33,829 bases of DNA from a virus: positions 1 to 33,829 of the IMG/VR virus record IMGVR_UViG_3300008624_000037; one strand, written 5' to 3'. The notes beneath the pieces were generated by a model. That model had not been told where the DNA came from and did not search any database. It saw only the letters and a list, made by a program, of their open reading frames with translations. This document shows positions 14,321-22,379 of the stretch, piece by piece. The stretch's first letter is position 1; each line of letters begins with the position of its first letter. A program made the position numbers and the translations under genes.

Positions 14321-16017
14321 TCTCTAGTCACCTGTGTAAAGTTTTTCACTTTCTCAACCACTAATTTATCTGGAAACTTATCGTCAAGTATATCTAATTT
14401 ATGTGATATGATAAACAAGTTAGTATTCTTTAATATATTAAACAACTTCATCAGGTCATCCACACCAGCTTGATCTAAACTTGCATCAAATACTTCATCT
14501 AATATAAGAAGATTCACATTAACTGAATTTCTCATAGATGCTATATCTCTCCATGTCAACAACAAAGCTATGTCAATTCGTTTCTTCTCTCCTTCTGAAA
14601 AAGAGTAATAAGAAAAATGATCTCTATGTCTGCTCTTAATTGTTTCTTGGAAGTTCTCATCTAACTGGAAGTTCACAAAGAAATCCATATCTTTCAGATA
14701 ATCATTTACATGCTTATTGATAACTGGTAGATACTTCTTAATGATTCGTGTCTTAATTCCCGTATCATTTAATATATTACTCAAAACATCATAATAAAAT
14801 TTCTGATCTACATACTGAAATCTTGTTGCCTTAGAACCATCTAATTCTTTTGTTAAAATGTTCATGGAATCTTTTTGAACTTCCACTTGTAATGATTCCA
14901 TCTCATGGCTCAACTTTTCTATAAAAGAATTATGAGCTTGTATATTACTCTGCTTCTGTACTACCTGTGATTCTTCTTTCTGTATCTCCTGAGTACTCTT
15001 GGATATCTCTCCTATTCTATCATATACTTTTGTGACTTCCTTTTCTATTTGACTCAGACCATAATTCATTTCATCAATGCCTTTACCAACTTCTACTAAT
15101 TTATTCTTTTTAAATTCTTCATCAATCTCTTGTTCACAAGTAGGACAATTCTCTTTCTCATCAAAGAACTTTTTATCTTTACAAAACTTTCTTAAATTTT
15201 TAGATATCTGAGAACGATACTTGTCTAACTCCTGGTTCTTCTTTTCAATAGTAGCCTTATCTTTGATAGACTTTAACAAAACATCTATTCGCTCTTGATG
15301 GTCATCTATCTCTTTATTTAATTTTACAATCTCCTGTTCTGTTTCTTTAATCTTATCCAGATCAGATTTTCGTTTCTGTTTAGATTCTTCTTCCAATGCC
15401 TTCATATGTTTTTCTTGTAACGTAATCTTTTCTTGAAGAAGTTTTATCTCATAATCAATTTCAGTCATTTCTTCTTTTAAAGTTATTACTCTATCTTTCA
15501 ACAAACTTTTCATTACAGAAAATATACCAATGTCTAATATATCTTCTATAATGATTCGTCTATCATTAGCTGTTAGTTGCATGAATGGAACAAACGAAGC
15601 AGAACCCAATACAACAATCTGTGTAAAAGACTTAAAGTTTAACTTCAGTACTTTTTCCTCAAGATACTTTTGATAGTCCATAGACTTGGCATCTTGATTA
15701 ACTAGAGTATCATTGTGATAAATCTCAAACACATTTGGTTTGATACCACGGCGTACTTTCCACTCAGCCGTACCAACAGAAAATTCAATCTCTGTTAATG
15801 TATCTCTCTCATTAACTGAATTGACTAGTTGACCTTTATTAACTTTTTTGAATGGCTTTCCAAACAAAGAAAAGGTAATAGCATCAATCAAAGTAGATTT
15901 ACCAGCACCATTTTTACCAACGACTAACATCATTGATTCTTGGTCTAGTTTTACTTCAATGAACCTATTACCAGTTGCTAGAAAGTTTTTCCATCTAACA
16001 GTTTTCAGTTGAATCAT
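14317..16017 (-). CDS. 46: Recombination nuclease ATPase subunit (T4 gp46, Rad50/SbcC-like)
   Basis: A 566-residue SMC-type ATPase that with gp47 resects DNA ends for recombination-dependent replication and host DNA breakdown. Walker A is VVGKNGAGKST (32-42), the zinc hook CPTC sits near residue 290 between two long coiled-coil arms, the ABC signature is YSFSEGEKKR (near 470), and Walker B is LLILDEVFDAS (near 505). Length is close to T4 gp46 (560). It overlaps the HAD gene by 23 bases. A HAD gene lies between 47 and 46, a common arrangement of small insertions in this pair. Confidence 0.95.
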   Translation of the reverse strand: MIQLKTVRWKNFLATGNRFIEVKLDQESMMLVVGKNGAGKSTLIDAITFSLFGKPFKKVNKGQLVNSVNERDTLTEIEFSVGTAEWKVRRGIKPNVFEIYHNDTLVNQDAKSMDYQKYLEEKVLKLNFKSFTQIVVLGSASFVPFMQLTANDRRIIIEDILDIGIFSVMKSLLKDRVITLKEEMTEIDYEIKLLQEKITLQEKHMKALEEESKQKRKSDLDKIKETEQEIVKLNKEIDDHQERIDVLLKSIKDKATIEKKNQELDKYRSQISKNLRKFCKDKKFFDEKENCPTCEQEIDEEFKKNKLVEVGKGIDEMNYGLSQIEKEVTKVYDRIGEISKSTQEIQKEESQVVQKQSNIQAHNSFIEKLSHEMESLQVEVQKDSMNILTKELDGSKATRFQYVDQKFYYDVLSNILNDTGIKTRIIKKYLPVINKHVNDYLKDMDFFVNFQLDENFQETIKSRHRDHFSYYSFSEGEKKRIDIALLLTWRDIASMRNSVNVNLLILDEVFDASLDQAGVDDLMKLFNILKNTNLFIISHKLDILDDKFPDKLVVEKVKNFTQVTRE

Positions 16018-16324
16018 TGTCTACATCAAAAAAAGTTTTATCATTAATAGCCTTATCATCTACCCATATATCATACAATGGTTTTCCACAATGTATAGAA
16101 GTAGCCTTACAACCCCAATCTTCTAATTGTTGTTTAGTAAATTTTCTCCAATCTTTACCTGAACCACTTCCACGAGCTGTCCAATAATGTATCTCATGTC
16201 CCTCATCATATAACTTATTTAATTTTTCTATTCTTTCTTTATGTGGTTTATGATTTGGATAATCTGGTTTGGGTCTAATCTGTGTACATATAGTTCCATC
16301 AATATCAACCATATATTTACTCAT
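15995..16324 (-). CDS. HAD-superfamily phosphatase-like protein
   Basis: A 109-residue HAD-like protein. Motif I is MVDIDGTIC (D7 and D9), a second conserved block is IHYWTARGSGSGKDW (motif II Thr), and WVDDKAIND near residue 90 supplies the motif IV acidic pair. It is short, with no cap domain. Similar small HAD proteins with a YWTARG segment occur in phages and in polysaccharide loci, and are predicted to hydrolyse small sugar or nucleotide phosphates. It overlaps genes 47 and 46 at its ends. Substrate unknown. Confidence 0.8.
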   Translation of the reverse strand: MSKYMVDIDGTICTQIRPKPDYPNHKPHKERIEKLNKLYDEGHEIHYWTARGSGSGKDWRKFTKQQLEDWGCKATSIHCGKPLYDIWVDDKAINDKTFFDVDNDSTENC

Positions 16325-17399
16325 CAGAATTTAATGCCTCCTCATGCAAAATTTGCAATAATCGTTTTACTTTATTTCTTTCTATACGTTTCTCATGGTC
16401 TATCGGCATACTATCCACATACTCTTGTAAGAATGTAGATGTATTACCAATTTCAACATCTTCACTTTCTTCCAGATTAGAATATCTTGCTGTATATTCA
16501 GACAAGTCCTCAAGTATAATTAAATCTATTGGATTTGATTTGTACATACGATCTAAAAATGTTTCAAACTCTGGTATCTTAGTTTTATTTTCTACAATCA
16601 ATTTAACAATCTTATCTGTATAAAAACTAGTATCCAATGATCTAAAATTATTTTCCCAATTCTCATCATCATAATATATCTTTTCAAACAAACGATACTT
16701 ATTTGTTATAAACTCAGCTTCTCTGGTTTCTGTATCAAATACATGAAACCCTTTTGGGTCATCATAGTCATTCCATGTTATTTCGTATGGAGCTCCAAGA
16801 TAATGTATGTTACCCTTACTAGACTTATGATGATAGTGTCCCGATGCGACAAACTCATATCTATTAAATAGACTTGGTTTCAATCCAGTACCAGCTACAT
16901 AATTTTTATACATAGCAAACCCTTCAACTTCCAGATGACCAAAAGCAACCTGAGCTTTAGAGTTCTTAATAAAGTCTAATGTCCTATCAAAGTTTTCAGA
17001 ATTAATCCACGGGATCAAATCAATCAATGTACCATCAATAGAGATTGTTGAAACTTCTGGATACACTTCTATATTTTCATAATGTCCATATAATAGTTTA
17101 GAACTATTCACTCCATTTGTATTTCTATAATAAGTAGAATGATTGCCTACAATAGAATGTAATGTAATATGATTCTCTCTCATAACATCAAAATAGTATT
17201 CGCGTACTCTATCCAGTATCGCAAAATTGACATACTTTCGGCGATCAAAGGTATCACCCAAATCTATTACTGTATGAATTTTATTTTCTTTTAGGTATGG
17301 AAAAAACTGATTAGTATAAAACTTTTCTATATAATCATTAAAAGATTTACTATCACTCTTACCACCAAAATGTTGATCTGTTATCAAAGCTACTTTCAC
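16317..17399 (-). CDS. 47: Recombination nuclease subunit (T4 gp47, Mre11/SbcD-like)
   Basis: A 360-residue metallophosphoesterase nuclease, partner of gp46. The metal motifs are in order: ITDQHFGG (D8, H10), DLGDTFDRR (D49), VGNHSTYY (N86, H87), AFGHLEVEG and ASGHYHHKS. T4 gp47 is about 339 residues. The start is GTG at 17399, which overlaps the stop of the preceding zinc-ribbon gene as GTGA; no better ATG is near, since the sequence MKVALITDQHFGG begins at this codon. Confidence 0.95.
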   Translation of the reverse strand: MKVALITDQHFGGKSDSKSFNDYIEKFYTNQFFPYLKENKIHTVIDLGDTFDRRKYVNFAILDRVREYYFDVMRENHITLHSIVGNHSTYYRNTNGVNSSKLLYGHYENIEVYPEVSTISIDGTLIDLIPWINSENFDRTLDFIKNSKAQVAFGHLEVEGFAMYKNYVAGTGLKPSLFNRYEFVASGHYHHKSSKGNIHYLGAPYEITWNDYDDPKGFHVFDTETREAEFITNKYRLFEKIYYDDENWENNFRSLDTSFYTDKIVKLIVENKTKIPEFETFLDRMYKSNPIDLIILEDLSEYTARYSNLEESEDVEIGNTSTFLQEYVDSMPIDHEKRIERNKVKRLLQILHEEALNSDE

Positions 17400-17572
17400 T
17401 TATACTTTTTCTCCCATTTATGATTACATCTTGTACATTCAAAAATTTGTACTGTTGTTCCATCAGGACCTCGTTCTACATCATAACTACAATTAGTAAA
17501 TGCATAGTCTGGTTCATGTTCTTTACATCTTGGACATTCTTGCATGGCCATTATGTTATAATCATTTGCCAT
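17396..17572 (-). CDS. Small zinc-ribbon protein (58 aa)
   Basis: A 58-residue ORF with two CxxC pairs: QECPRCKEHE and FECTRCNHKWEKKYK, about 30 residues apart, a zinc ribbon similar in outline to TFIIS/RPB9-type ribbons. ATG 17572 has AGGAG seven bases upstream, and the stop overlaps the gene 47 GTG start. It could contact RNA polymerase or nucleic acid; no family is assigned with certainty. Confidence 0.78.
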   Translation of the reverse strand: MANDYNIMAMQECPRCKEHEPDYAFTNCSYDVERGPDGTTVQIFECTRCNHKWEKKYK

Positions 17573-17583
17573 TCAACATCTCC

Positions 17584-18195
17584 TTATTTTGTATAATTTA
17601 ACCAACCAGTTAAAATATATTTTTTATGAGTTTGAGATATTTGTCCTCTATGAGTATGTGTCCAATCAGATGGCCAAATCAATGTTAATCCTTTTTTTGC
17701 TGGTGATGTTATCTTCTGGTACATAAATTCAGTTCCAGCCTCTGATACATCATTTAAATATGTCATAAAAACTAAACATCTTGTTTGATCTTTTAAACCA
17801 TTTCGTTCACAATGCCAATTTTTATATCCTTCACTTGGTTCATATTTCTGTAAATTAATACCCTCAGTTATATTATATTCTGCTATTAATCCAGCTCTAT
17901 TATATTTGTATTCATATTCTTTAATACATAAATTTAAATACATTAAATACTCACTCAACAACCGACTATCTTCTTCATCTTGTAAAATATCAAAACCAAT
18001 ATCCATACTTTTTTTTCTACTATCATTTACAACTATATCATCCTTCGCATTGAAAATTGTTCCTCTTATTTGTCTATCGGGATGTTCATCAAAATATTTT
18101 ATTGCATCATCACAAATATGATCTGGTATATAACAACCATGTATAAAAGAACTATCATCAAACTCATGTAGCTTCAATGTTGTTGGTCTAACCAT
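17584..18195 (-). CDS. 2OG-Fe(II) oxygenase, prolyl-hydroxylase-like
   Basis: A 203-residue protein of the 2OG-Fe(II) oxygenase fold. Iron ligands are probably H128 and E130 in NWHCERNG (HxE rather than HxD) and H180 or H182 in SDWTHTHRGQ, with K191/K192 (THKKYILTGWL) in place of the usual arginine for 2-oxoglutarate. The block GTEFMYQ...GLTLIWPSDWTHTHRG is typical of a phage oxygenase group. Its start overlaps the end of the proline dehydrogenase by eight bases, so the two enzymes are co-expressed. The substrate is unknown; free or peptidyl proline is possible given that neighbour. Confidence 0.8.
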   Translation of the reverse strand: MVRPTTLKLHEFDDSSFIHGCYIPDHICDDAIKYFDEHPDRQIRGTIFNAKDDIVVNDSRKKSMDIGFDILQDEEDSRLLSEYLMYLNLCIKEYEYKYNRAGLIAEYNITEGINLQKYEPSEGYKNWHCERNGLKDQTRCLVFMTYLNDVSEAGTEFMYQKITSPAKKGLTLIWPSDWTHTHRGQISQTHKKYILTGWLNYTK

Positions 18196-19090
18196 TCCAC
18201 ATTTCTTTTACGATATTAGAAATTATAAACTTTAAGTTTTTAAATTCACGCAATCTTCGTAAAGTGTATGGTAGCCAATCTTCACCAAATGGAACATATA
18301 GTCTAACACAATACCCCTGCTTTTGCAAGGAAGAACTTAGATCACGGCGTATCCCGTATAACATCTCTATAATAAGATCAGTCTTTTCTATATTAAATCT
18401 ATTTAAATAACCAAGTATATCATCTAACAACTTCTCATCATGTGTACCTATAGCTGGTGTAGGAGTTGTATCATTCTTATAATGATAATAAGATCGACAC
18501 CTATCAGACACCAAACGCAAAGCTTGTTTCAAAAACGTATCGTGTAATAAATCTTTTCTCTTGTATGCTTTTGTAATATGTTCTTTATATGCACCCTTCA
18601 CTAATCTAACAGACACTCCCTTCTCCATCATTTCTGTTAAATCTTTATCTGTTCTATATAGATTCGATTGTAATGCTATTCCAATATTAGGAAACTTGGT
18701 TCTCAATTTAAGAGCTAGATCAATCGTATCTTGTGTAACAGTTGAATCTTCCATGTCCAATCGTACAGTCATTCCATGTAAATAAGCTCTGTGTACAATC
18801 TCATTCAAACGTGCATAACAATTCTCTTTATTTAATAACAATCCTAGTTGAGTGGGTTTAATAGAAATATCCAATGGATAATTAACCATCTCATAATAAA
18901 AAATTATATCATTATACTGTGCTAAAGCTTTATCACATTGTTCTTCAGTCTTACTGATCTCACCAAGATAATCAATCGTTATATCATAACCATCAGTAAT
19001 AAGTTGACTGATTACAGGTATAGCGGAATCGAAATCCACACCAGCAATAAATCTTTTTGCAAACGGGTAAATCAATTTGTCAATATTCAT
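18188..19090 (-). CDS. Proline dehydrogenase (FAD-dependent PRODH)
   Basis: A 300-residue protein matching the monofunctional proline dehydrogenase barrel in length and motif order: DISIKPTQLGL (74-84), VRLDMEDS (109-116), IALQSNLYRT (138-147), VRLVKGAYKE (161-170), IGTHDE (214-219), IEMLYGIRRDL (241-251) and VRLYVPFGEDWLPYTLRRL (262-280). The lysine, aspartates, glutamine and paired arginines that bind FAD and proline in PutA-type enzymes all appear kept. The reaction is proline to pyrroline-5-carboxylate, passing electrons to quinone. The start overlaps gene 55 (ATGA) and the stop overlaps the 2OG oxygenase, so it is an integral operon member. No pyrroline-5-carboxylate dehydrogenase is in the window. 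It is a likely auxiliary metabolic gene. Confidence 0.88.
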   Translation of the reverse strand: MNIDKLIYPFAKRFIAGVDFDSAIPVISQLITDGYDITIDYLGEISKTEEQCDKALAQYNDIIFYYEMVNYPLDISIKPTQLGLLLNKENCYARLNEIVHRAYLHGMTVRLDMEDSTVTQDTIDLALKLRTKFPNIGIALQSNLYRTDKDLTEMMEKGVSVRLVKGAYKEHITKAYKRKDLLHDTFLKQALRLVSDRCRSYYHYKNDTTPTPAIGTHDEKLLDDILGYLNRFNIEKTDLIIEMLYGIRRDLSSSLQKQGYCVRLYVPFGEDWLPYTLRRLREFKNLKFIISNIVKEMWNG

Positions 19091-19614
19091 CTCATAAATC
19101 TCTCAACACCTTTAATTTTATTTTTTTTCTTTTGTGATTGATAAGGAGATTCAGCATACTTCTCATGTGTGCGTAGATATTCAATATATGTTGTTACTTG
19201 TTTCTGTTGATCTTCACCAGCTGCACTTACTTGTTGTAAAATACCAGATCGTTCAACATACAAATACTTCAAATGCATCTGCTTCTTTTCTTTCTGTATC
19301 CTACGAACAAATGCATGATGAATGATTTGTGTAAAATAAGAAAATGGATTGTGTGATTTCTCTGGATTAAAATTATGTGCATAGAGTAAACAGTTCTCTA
19401 TACCATCACTCACTAGATCATCACGAAAAGTATAGTTAATGAAGTTTGGTTTCCATGCCAAGTTCTCTGATATCTTGAGAAAACACTCTGCCATATATGG
19501 TGTACTAGGTGGATCAGGATCCTCAACTTCTCTTGCATCAAGAACTCGTTGCTTCCACTTCTTTACTTCTTTAAAAAACTTTTCGTTATCTACATAATGT
19601 TTTGGATTAGCCAT
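19087..19614 (-). CDS. 55: Late-transcription sigma factor (T4 gp55)
   Basis: A 175-residue divergent sigma factor, against 185 in T4, that directs host RNA polymerase to TATAAATA late promoters with help from the gp45 clamp. The sigma region 2-like core is clear: FRDDLVSDGIENCLLYAHNF and NPFSYFTQIIHHAFVRRIQK, with a basic C-terminus. The start overlaps the dUTPase stop (TAATG). TATAAATA motifs found before the scaffold and tube genes fit its expected target. Confidence 0.92.
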   Translation of the reverse strand: MANPKHYVDNEKFFKEVKKWKQRVLDAREVEDPDPPSTPYMAECFLKISENLAWKPNFINYTFRDDLVSDGIENCLLYAHNFNPEKSHNPFSYFTQIIHHAFVRRIQKEKKQMHLKYLYVERSGILQQVSAAGEDQQKQVTTYIEYLRTHEKYAESPYQSQKKKNKIKGVERFMR

Positions 19615-20042
19615 TACTTCACTCCAGTTGAACCAAGGCCTCCACCTCGATCATTATCTTTATTTAACTCATATACTTCTTCAAGTTTTGCTTGAGTCAT
19701 AGGACTAATAACCAACTGTGCAATACGATCACCCTTCTTTACTTCGTATGCCCAATGATGATGATTCATCAATATAACTTTAAGTTCATCACGATAACCA
19801 GAATCAATAGTGCCAGGTGAATTTAAAACGTGTACTCCATGCTTGGCAGCTAATCCAGACCTCGAACGCATTTGTCCCTCATACCCGAATGGTATAATAA
19901 TATAAAGACCTGTTCCGATTGTTTCCCAATGAAAACCACGAATTGACACATCTTCATTTGAACGAATATCCATTCCAGCATCACCATCTTTTTTATACTC
20001 TGGTAATGGATTATCAGTTTCTTTATAAATTTTAATTTTCAT
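19614..20042 (-). CDS. dut: dUTPase
   Basis: Trimeric dUTP diphosphatase, which keeps uracil out of DNA and supplies dUMP. The five motifs are present in 142 residues: DAGMDIRS (21-28), MRSRSGLAAKHG, the uracil-binding GTIDSGYRDELKV with the catalytic Asp, GDRIAQLVI, and the C-terminal Gly-rich GGGLGSTG that closes on the substrate. It overlaps the end of the zinc-ribbon gene by 11 bases and abuts gene 55. Confidence 0.95.
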   Translation of the reverse strand: MKIKIYKETDNPLPEYKKDGDAGMDIRSNEDVSIRGFHWETIGTGLYIIIPFGYEGQMRSRSGLAAKHGVHVLNSPGTIDSGYRDELKVILMNHHHWAYEVKKGDRIAQLVISPMTQAKLEEVYELNKDNDRGGGLGSTGVK

Positions 20043-20262
20043 GGTTCGGCCAGTCCTTTGCGTTAATTCCTATTGGTGTACATTTTGTCGAACTATAAGA
20101 GTATTCTGTTTCAACCTGTGCAGGTCGATTAATTGGAAAACTTTGTATGCGTTGACATTCTTCACATTCAAAATAACGATACCACTTATGGTCACTAATA
20201 CCTTCAGCTATCTGCTTGCAGGTATTCATCTGACAATTCGGACATTTCCTCTTCATTTTCAT
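20032..20262 (-). CDS. Small zinc-binding protein (76 aa)
   Basis: A 76-residue protein with CPNCQMNTC near the N-terminus and CEEC at about 32-35, enough for one zinc ribbon. The remainder is polar (RPAQVETEYSYSSTKCTPIG). GGTGG precedes the start. It overlaps the preceding basic-protein gene by 59 bases in another frame, and the dUTPase gene by 11. Function unknown. Confidence 0.72.
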   Translation of the reverse strand: MKMKRKCPNCQMNTCKQIAEGISDHKWYRYFECEECQRIQSFPINRPAQVETEYSYSSTKCTPIGINAKDWPNHEN

Positions 20263-20377
20263 AATCGTGTACCACCTTTTTTAATTCGTTTCTAATTTGA
20301 AACTTTTTCCAGATTCGTTTTTGTCTTTTCTTCTGCTTTGACTTATCTGTTGACATCTTTCTGTATGTCTTACCCAC
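20204..20377 (-). CDS. Small basic protein with GTG start (57 aa)
   Basis: A 57-residue ORF beginning GTG (VGKTYRKMSTDKSKQ), then a strongly basic helix (KKRQKRIWKKFQIRNELKK) and an acidic tail (DYENEEEMSELSDEY). The GTG at 20377 has AGGAG eight bases upstream; an internal ATG at 20356 is the alternative. It lies just after uvsW and shares 59 bases with the next gene. A TATAAATA motif overlaps the uvsW stop immediately before it, so it may have its own late transcript. It probably binds nucleic acid; no homologue identified. Confidence 0.58.
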   Translation of the reverse strand: MGKTYRKMSTDKSKQKKRQKRIWKKFQIRNELKKVVHDYENEEEMSELSDEYLQADS

Positions 20378-20389
20378 TTCTCTATCTCC

Positions 20390-20397
20390 TATTTATA
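20390..20397 (-). promoter_or_regulatory. Possible T4-type late promoter at the uvsW end
   Basis: TATAAATA on the minus strand, overlapping the uvsW stop codon and 13 bases before the GTG start of the small basic gene. With a start site a few bases past the box the leader would just contain AGGAG. It matches the T4 late consensus exactly, but AT-rich DNA makes chance copies likely. Confidence 0.45.
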
Positions 20398-21904
20398 TGG
20401 TTACTTTTTGAAAATTATAGTCGAATTTTTCGTCAGCATATATCTTAACACGATCTCTCCAATGTTTAAGCCCGTAGTTATCTCGTTTTTTCCAATGTAA
20501 GTCATCAACTATATCGTACAGTACTGCTTGGTTGTTCTTATCATCTAGTCTTAATATTCTACCAATAGATTGCAAGTTTCTAATCTTGGCCTTGTACGGG
20601 TGTGCAAATATTAATGATTGCAAATTCTTTATATTAACACCCGTTGATAGAACACCAGATGATGCTATGATAACTGCATCTTTACATTTCTCTGTGATAG
20701 CACGAATTGATTCTCGTTCTTCCACATCAGTTTCGCCTGCTATAAAAAACACATCTCTTGGATATGACTTTCCGGCCACTTCATTAATAGCCATTTTTCT
20801 TTCCATCATCTTCTTCAATACTTTACCATGCTTCTCTACATAATTAAATAGAATCAAAGTATTGCCTGTTTGATCTAATGCAAGATTACAGATAAAGTTA
20901 TTTCGTTTTGTATGTGATACAATAAAATCTATTTCTTCTTTATATGTTGATTTCTTTTGTGAATCTCTTTCTGCTTCTGGATACTGCATCAATAAACATT
21001 GTATCTTTAAATCAGATATATGTTTATCTTTCATCAACTGTTTAGATGTTACAGCCTTATAGACTTGTCCAAACAATCCTTCCAAAACAAATTGATGTGT
21101 CTTGGATTCAGTCAATGTTCCAGTAGTTCCAAATCTATATCGACAACTCACCATCTTTTCAAGTATGCCTTTCAATGATGTTGCACTACACAAGTGAGCC
21201 TCATCACCAACTACCATACCAAACTGTTTAAAGAATGGAACTCCAAGTCTAAACAATGATTGCCATGTAGAAATTACAATCTGTTTATCTGTTTTCTTAT
21301 CTCTACCAGAATAAATCATATGACATTGACTCTTACCATCCCACTTATCATGTGATGAATAATCAAGAAAATCATTATACATCTGTGTCACCAGATTGGT
21401 TGTTGGCACAAGTATTAGTATCTTATCATTATCTAAAAAATTCTGATGCCATCTTATTAAAGAGTATATAACCAGACTCTTTCCAGAAGATGTTGGTGAA
21501 AGCAAAAGAGCTCTCTCTTTCTTTACACAATGAGTAAATGATTTTATCTGATAATCTCTCGGCACAATTGGTTTCTGTTTACAATGAAGATTGAGTGCTT
21601 TAAAGAAATCATTAATATTTTCTTCAGATAAACCAGAGGTAGGTGTGATACTAACGACATCACTTTTAACTGGATAATGTCGTTGCATAGCAAACTTCAT
21701 AAGATGATCGTATAGACCAGTATAAAGCTGTTGTGTTTTAATATTGAATAGACGAATCTTGCCATCCCATATCTTGTTTCGATACTGTGGCATGAATTGA
21801 AAGCCTGGGACTTGAAATGAGAAAAACTCATTCAGTTCTTGAGCAATATGTCTTTCACAGGAAATCATTAAAAATGTTTCGTTCTGTTTTCCAACAGTTA
21901 TCAT
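20393..21904 (-). CDS. uvsW: RNA-DNA helicase UvsW
   Basis: A 503-residue SF2 helicase that unwinds R-loops and branched DNA and shifts T4 from origin-driven to recombination-driven replication. The N-terminal UvsW domain includes FQFMPQYRNKIWDGKIRLFN. Motif I is LSPTSSGKSLV (near 135), motif II VGDEAHLC, motif III FGTTGTL, and motif VI LQSIGRILRLDD. Length matches T4 UvsW (503). It begins two bases after uvsY ends and is transcribed with it. Confidence 0.95.
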   Translation of the reverse strand: MITVGKQNETFLMISCERHIAQELNEFFSFQVPGFQFMPQYRNKIWDGKIRLFNIKTQQLYTGLYDHLMKFAMQRHYPVKSDVVSITPTSGLSEENINDFFKALNLHCKQKPIVPRDYQIKSFTHCVKKERALLLSPTSSGKSLVIYSLIRWHQNFLDNDKILILVPTTNLVTQMYNDFLDYSSHDKWDGKSQCHMIYSGRDKKTDKQIVISTWQSLFRLGVPFFKQFGMVVGDEAHLCSATSLKGILEKMVSCRYRFGTTGTLTESKTHQFVLEGLFGQVYKAVTSKQLMKDKHISDLKIQCLLMQYPEAERDSQKKSTYKEEIDFIVSHTKRNNFICNLALDQTGNTLILFNYVEKHGKVLKKMMERKMAINEVAGKSYPRDVFFIAGETDVEERESIRAITEKCKDAVIIASSGVLSTGVNIKNLQSLIFAHPYKAKIRNLQSIGRILRLDDKNNQAVLYDIVDDLHWKKRDNYGLKHWRDRVKIYADEKFDYNFQKVTI

Positions 21905-21906
21905 AA

Positions 21907-22335
21907 TTAAAAGGCACCACCCATAAACTTTTGGTGTTCAAGTGCGTTCTTTATATTAAAAGATTTATTCTGCATAACCTTTCCAGCTTCTACTACTAAC
22001 TTTAATTTCTCTGTTTGTGCTGTGATTCTATCTTGAATTTCATTTAAGATTAAATCTGAATCCAAGAAAACATTAAGATCAGATTTTAAAACTTTATGGT
22101 CAAATGGTTCTTTATCATATACATCAGGGTCTGCTTTTCCCATGTAATACATCCATCTATTATATCTTGCAACATTATATTCTTTCTCAAGAAATCTCAA
22201 ACGTAGTGCTTCGTCATGTGCCATTTGTTGATACTTGACTGCTTGCTCAGAAATTCTAAGCGACTCAACATCCAGTTGAGTGTGGTCAATCTTTTTATCT
22301 TTTTCTAATTGGGTTTTTATATCATCAATTTTCAT
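21907..22335 (-). CDS. uvsY: Recombination mediator UvsY
   Basis: A 142-residue protein (T4: 137) that helps load the UvsX recombinase on gp32-coated single strands. It is mostly helical, starting MKIDDIKTQLEKDKKIDHTQ, with RYNRWMYYMGKADPDVYDKE in the middle, typical of UvsY in marine T4-like phages, and a coiled C-terminal region. The start is fixed by the conserved N-terminus. The -10 box ends only six bases upstream with no ribosome site between, so the message is probably leaderless. Confidence 0.9.
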   Translation of the reverse strand: MKIDDIKTQLEKDKKIDHTQLDVESLRISEQAVKYQQMAHDEALRLRFLEKEYNVARYNRWMYYMGKADPDVYDKEPFDHKVLKSDLNVFLDSDLILNEIQDRITAQTEKLKLVVEAGKVMQNKSFNIKNALEHQKFMGGAF

Positions 22336-22341
22336 GTAACT

Positions 22342-22370
22342 ATAATAACATAATAGAAATAGAAATACAA
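22342..22370 (-). promoter_or_regulatory. Sigma70-like promoter of uvsY
   Basis: Minus strand: TTCTTCC, -35 TTGTAT (22370-22365), 17 bases, -10 TATTAT (22347-22342), then AGTTAC and the uvsY ATG. The distance from -10 to ATG is identical to that at queE. It would start the long uvsY-uvsW-dut-55-47-46 operon. Confidence 0.78.
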
Positions 22371-22379
22371 GGAAGAAGT

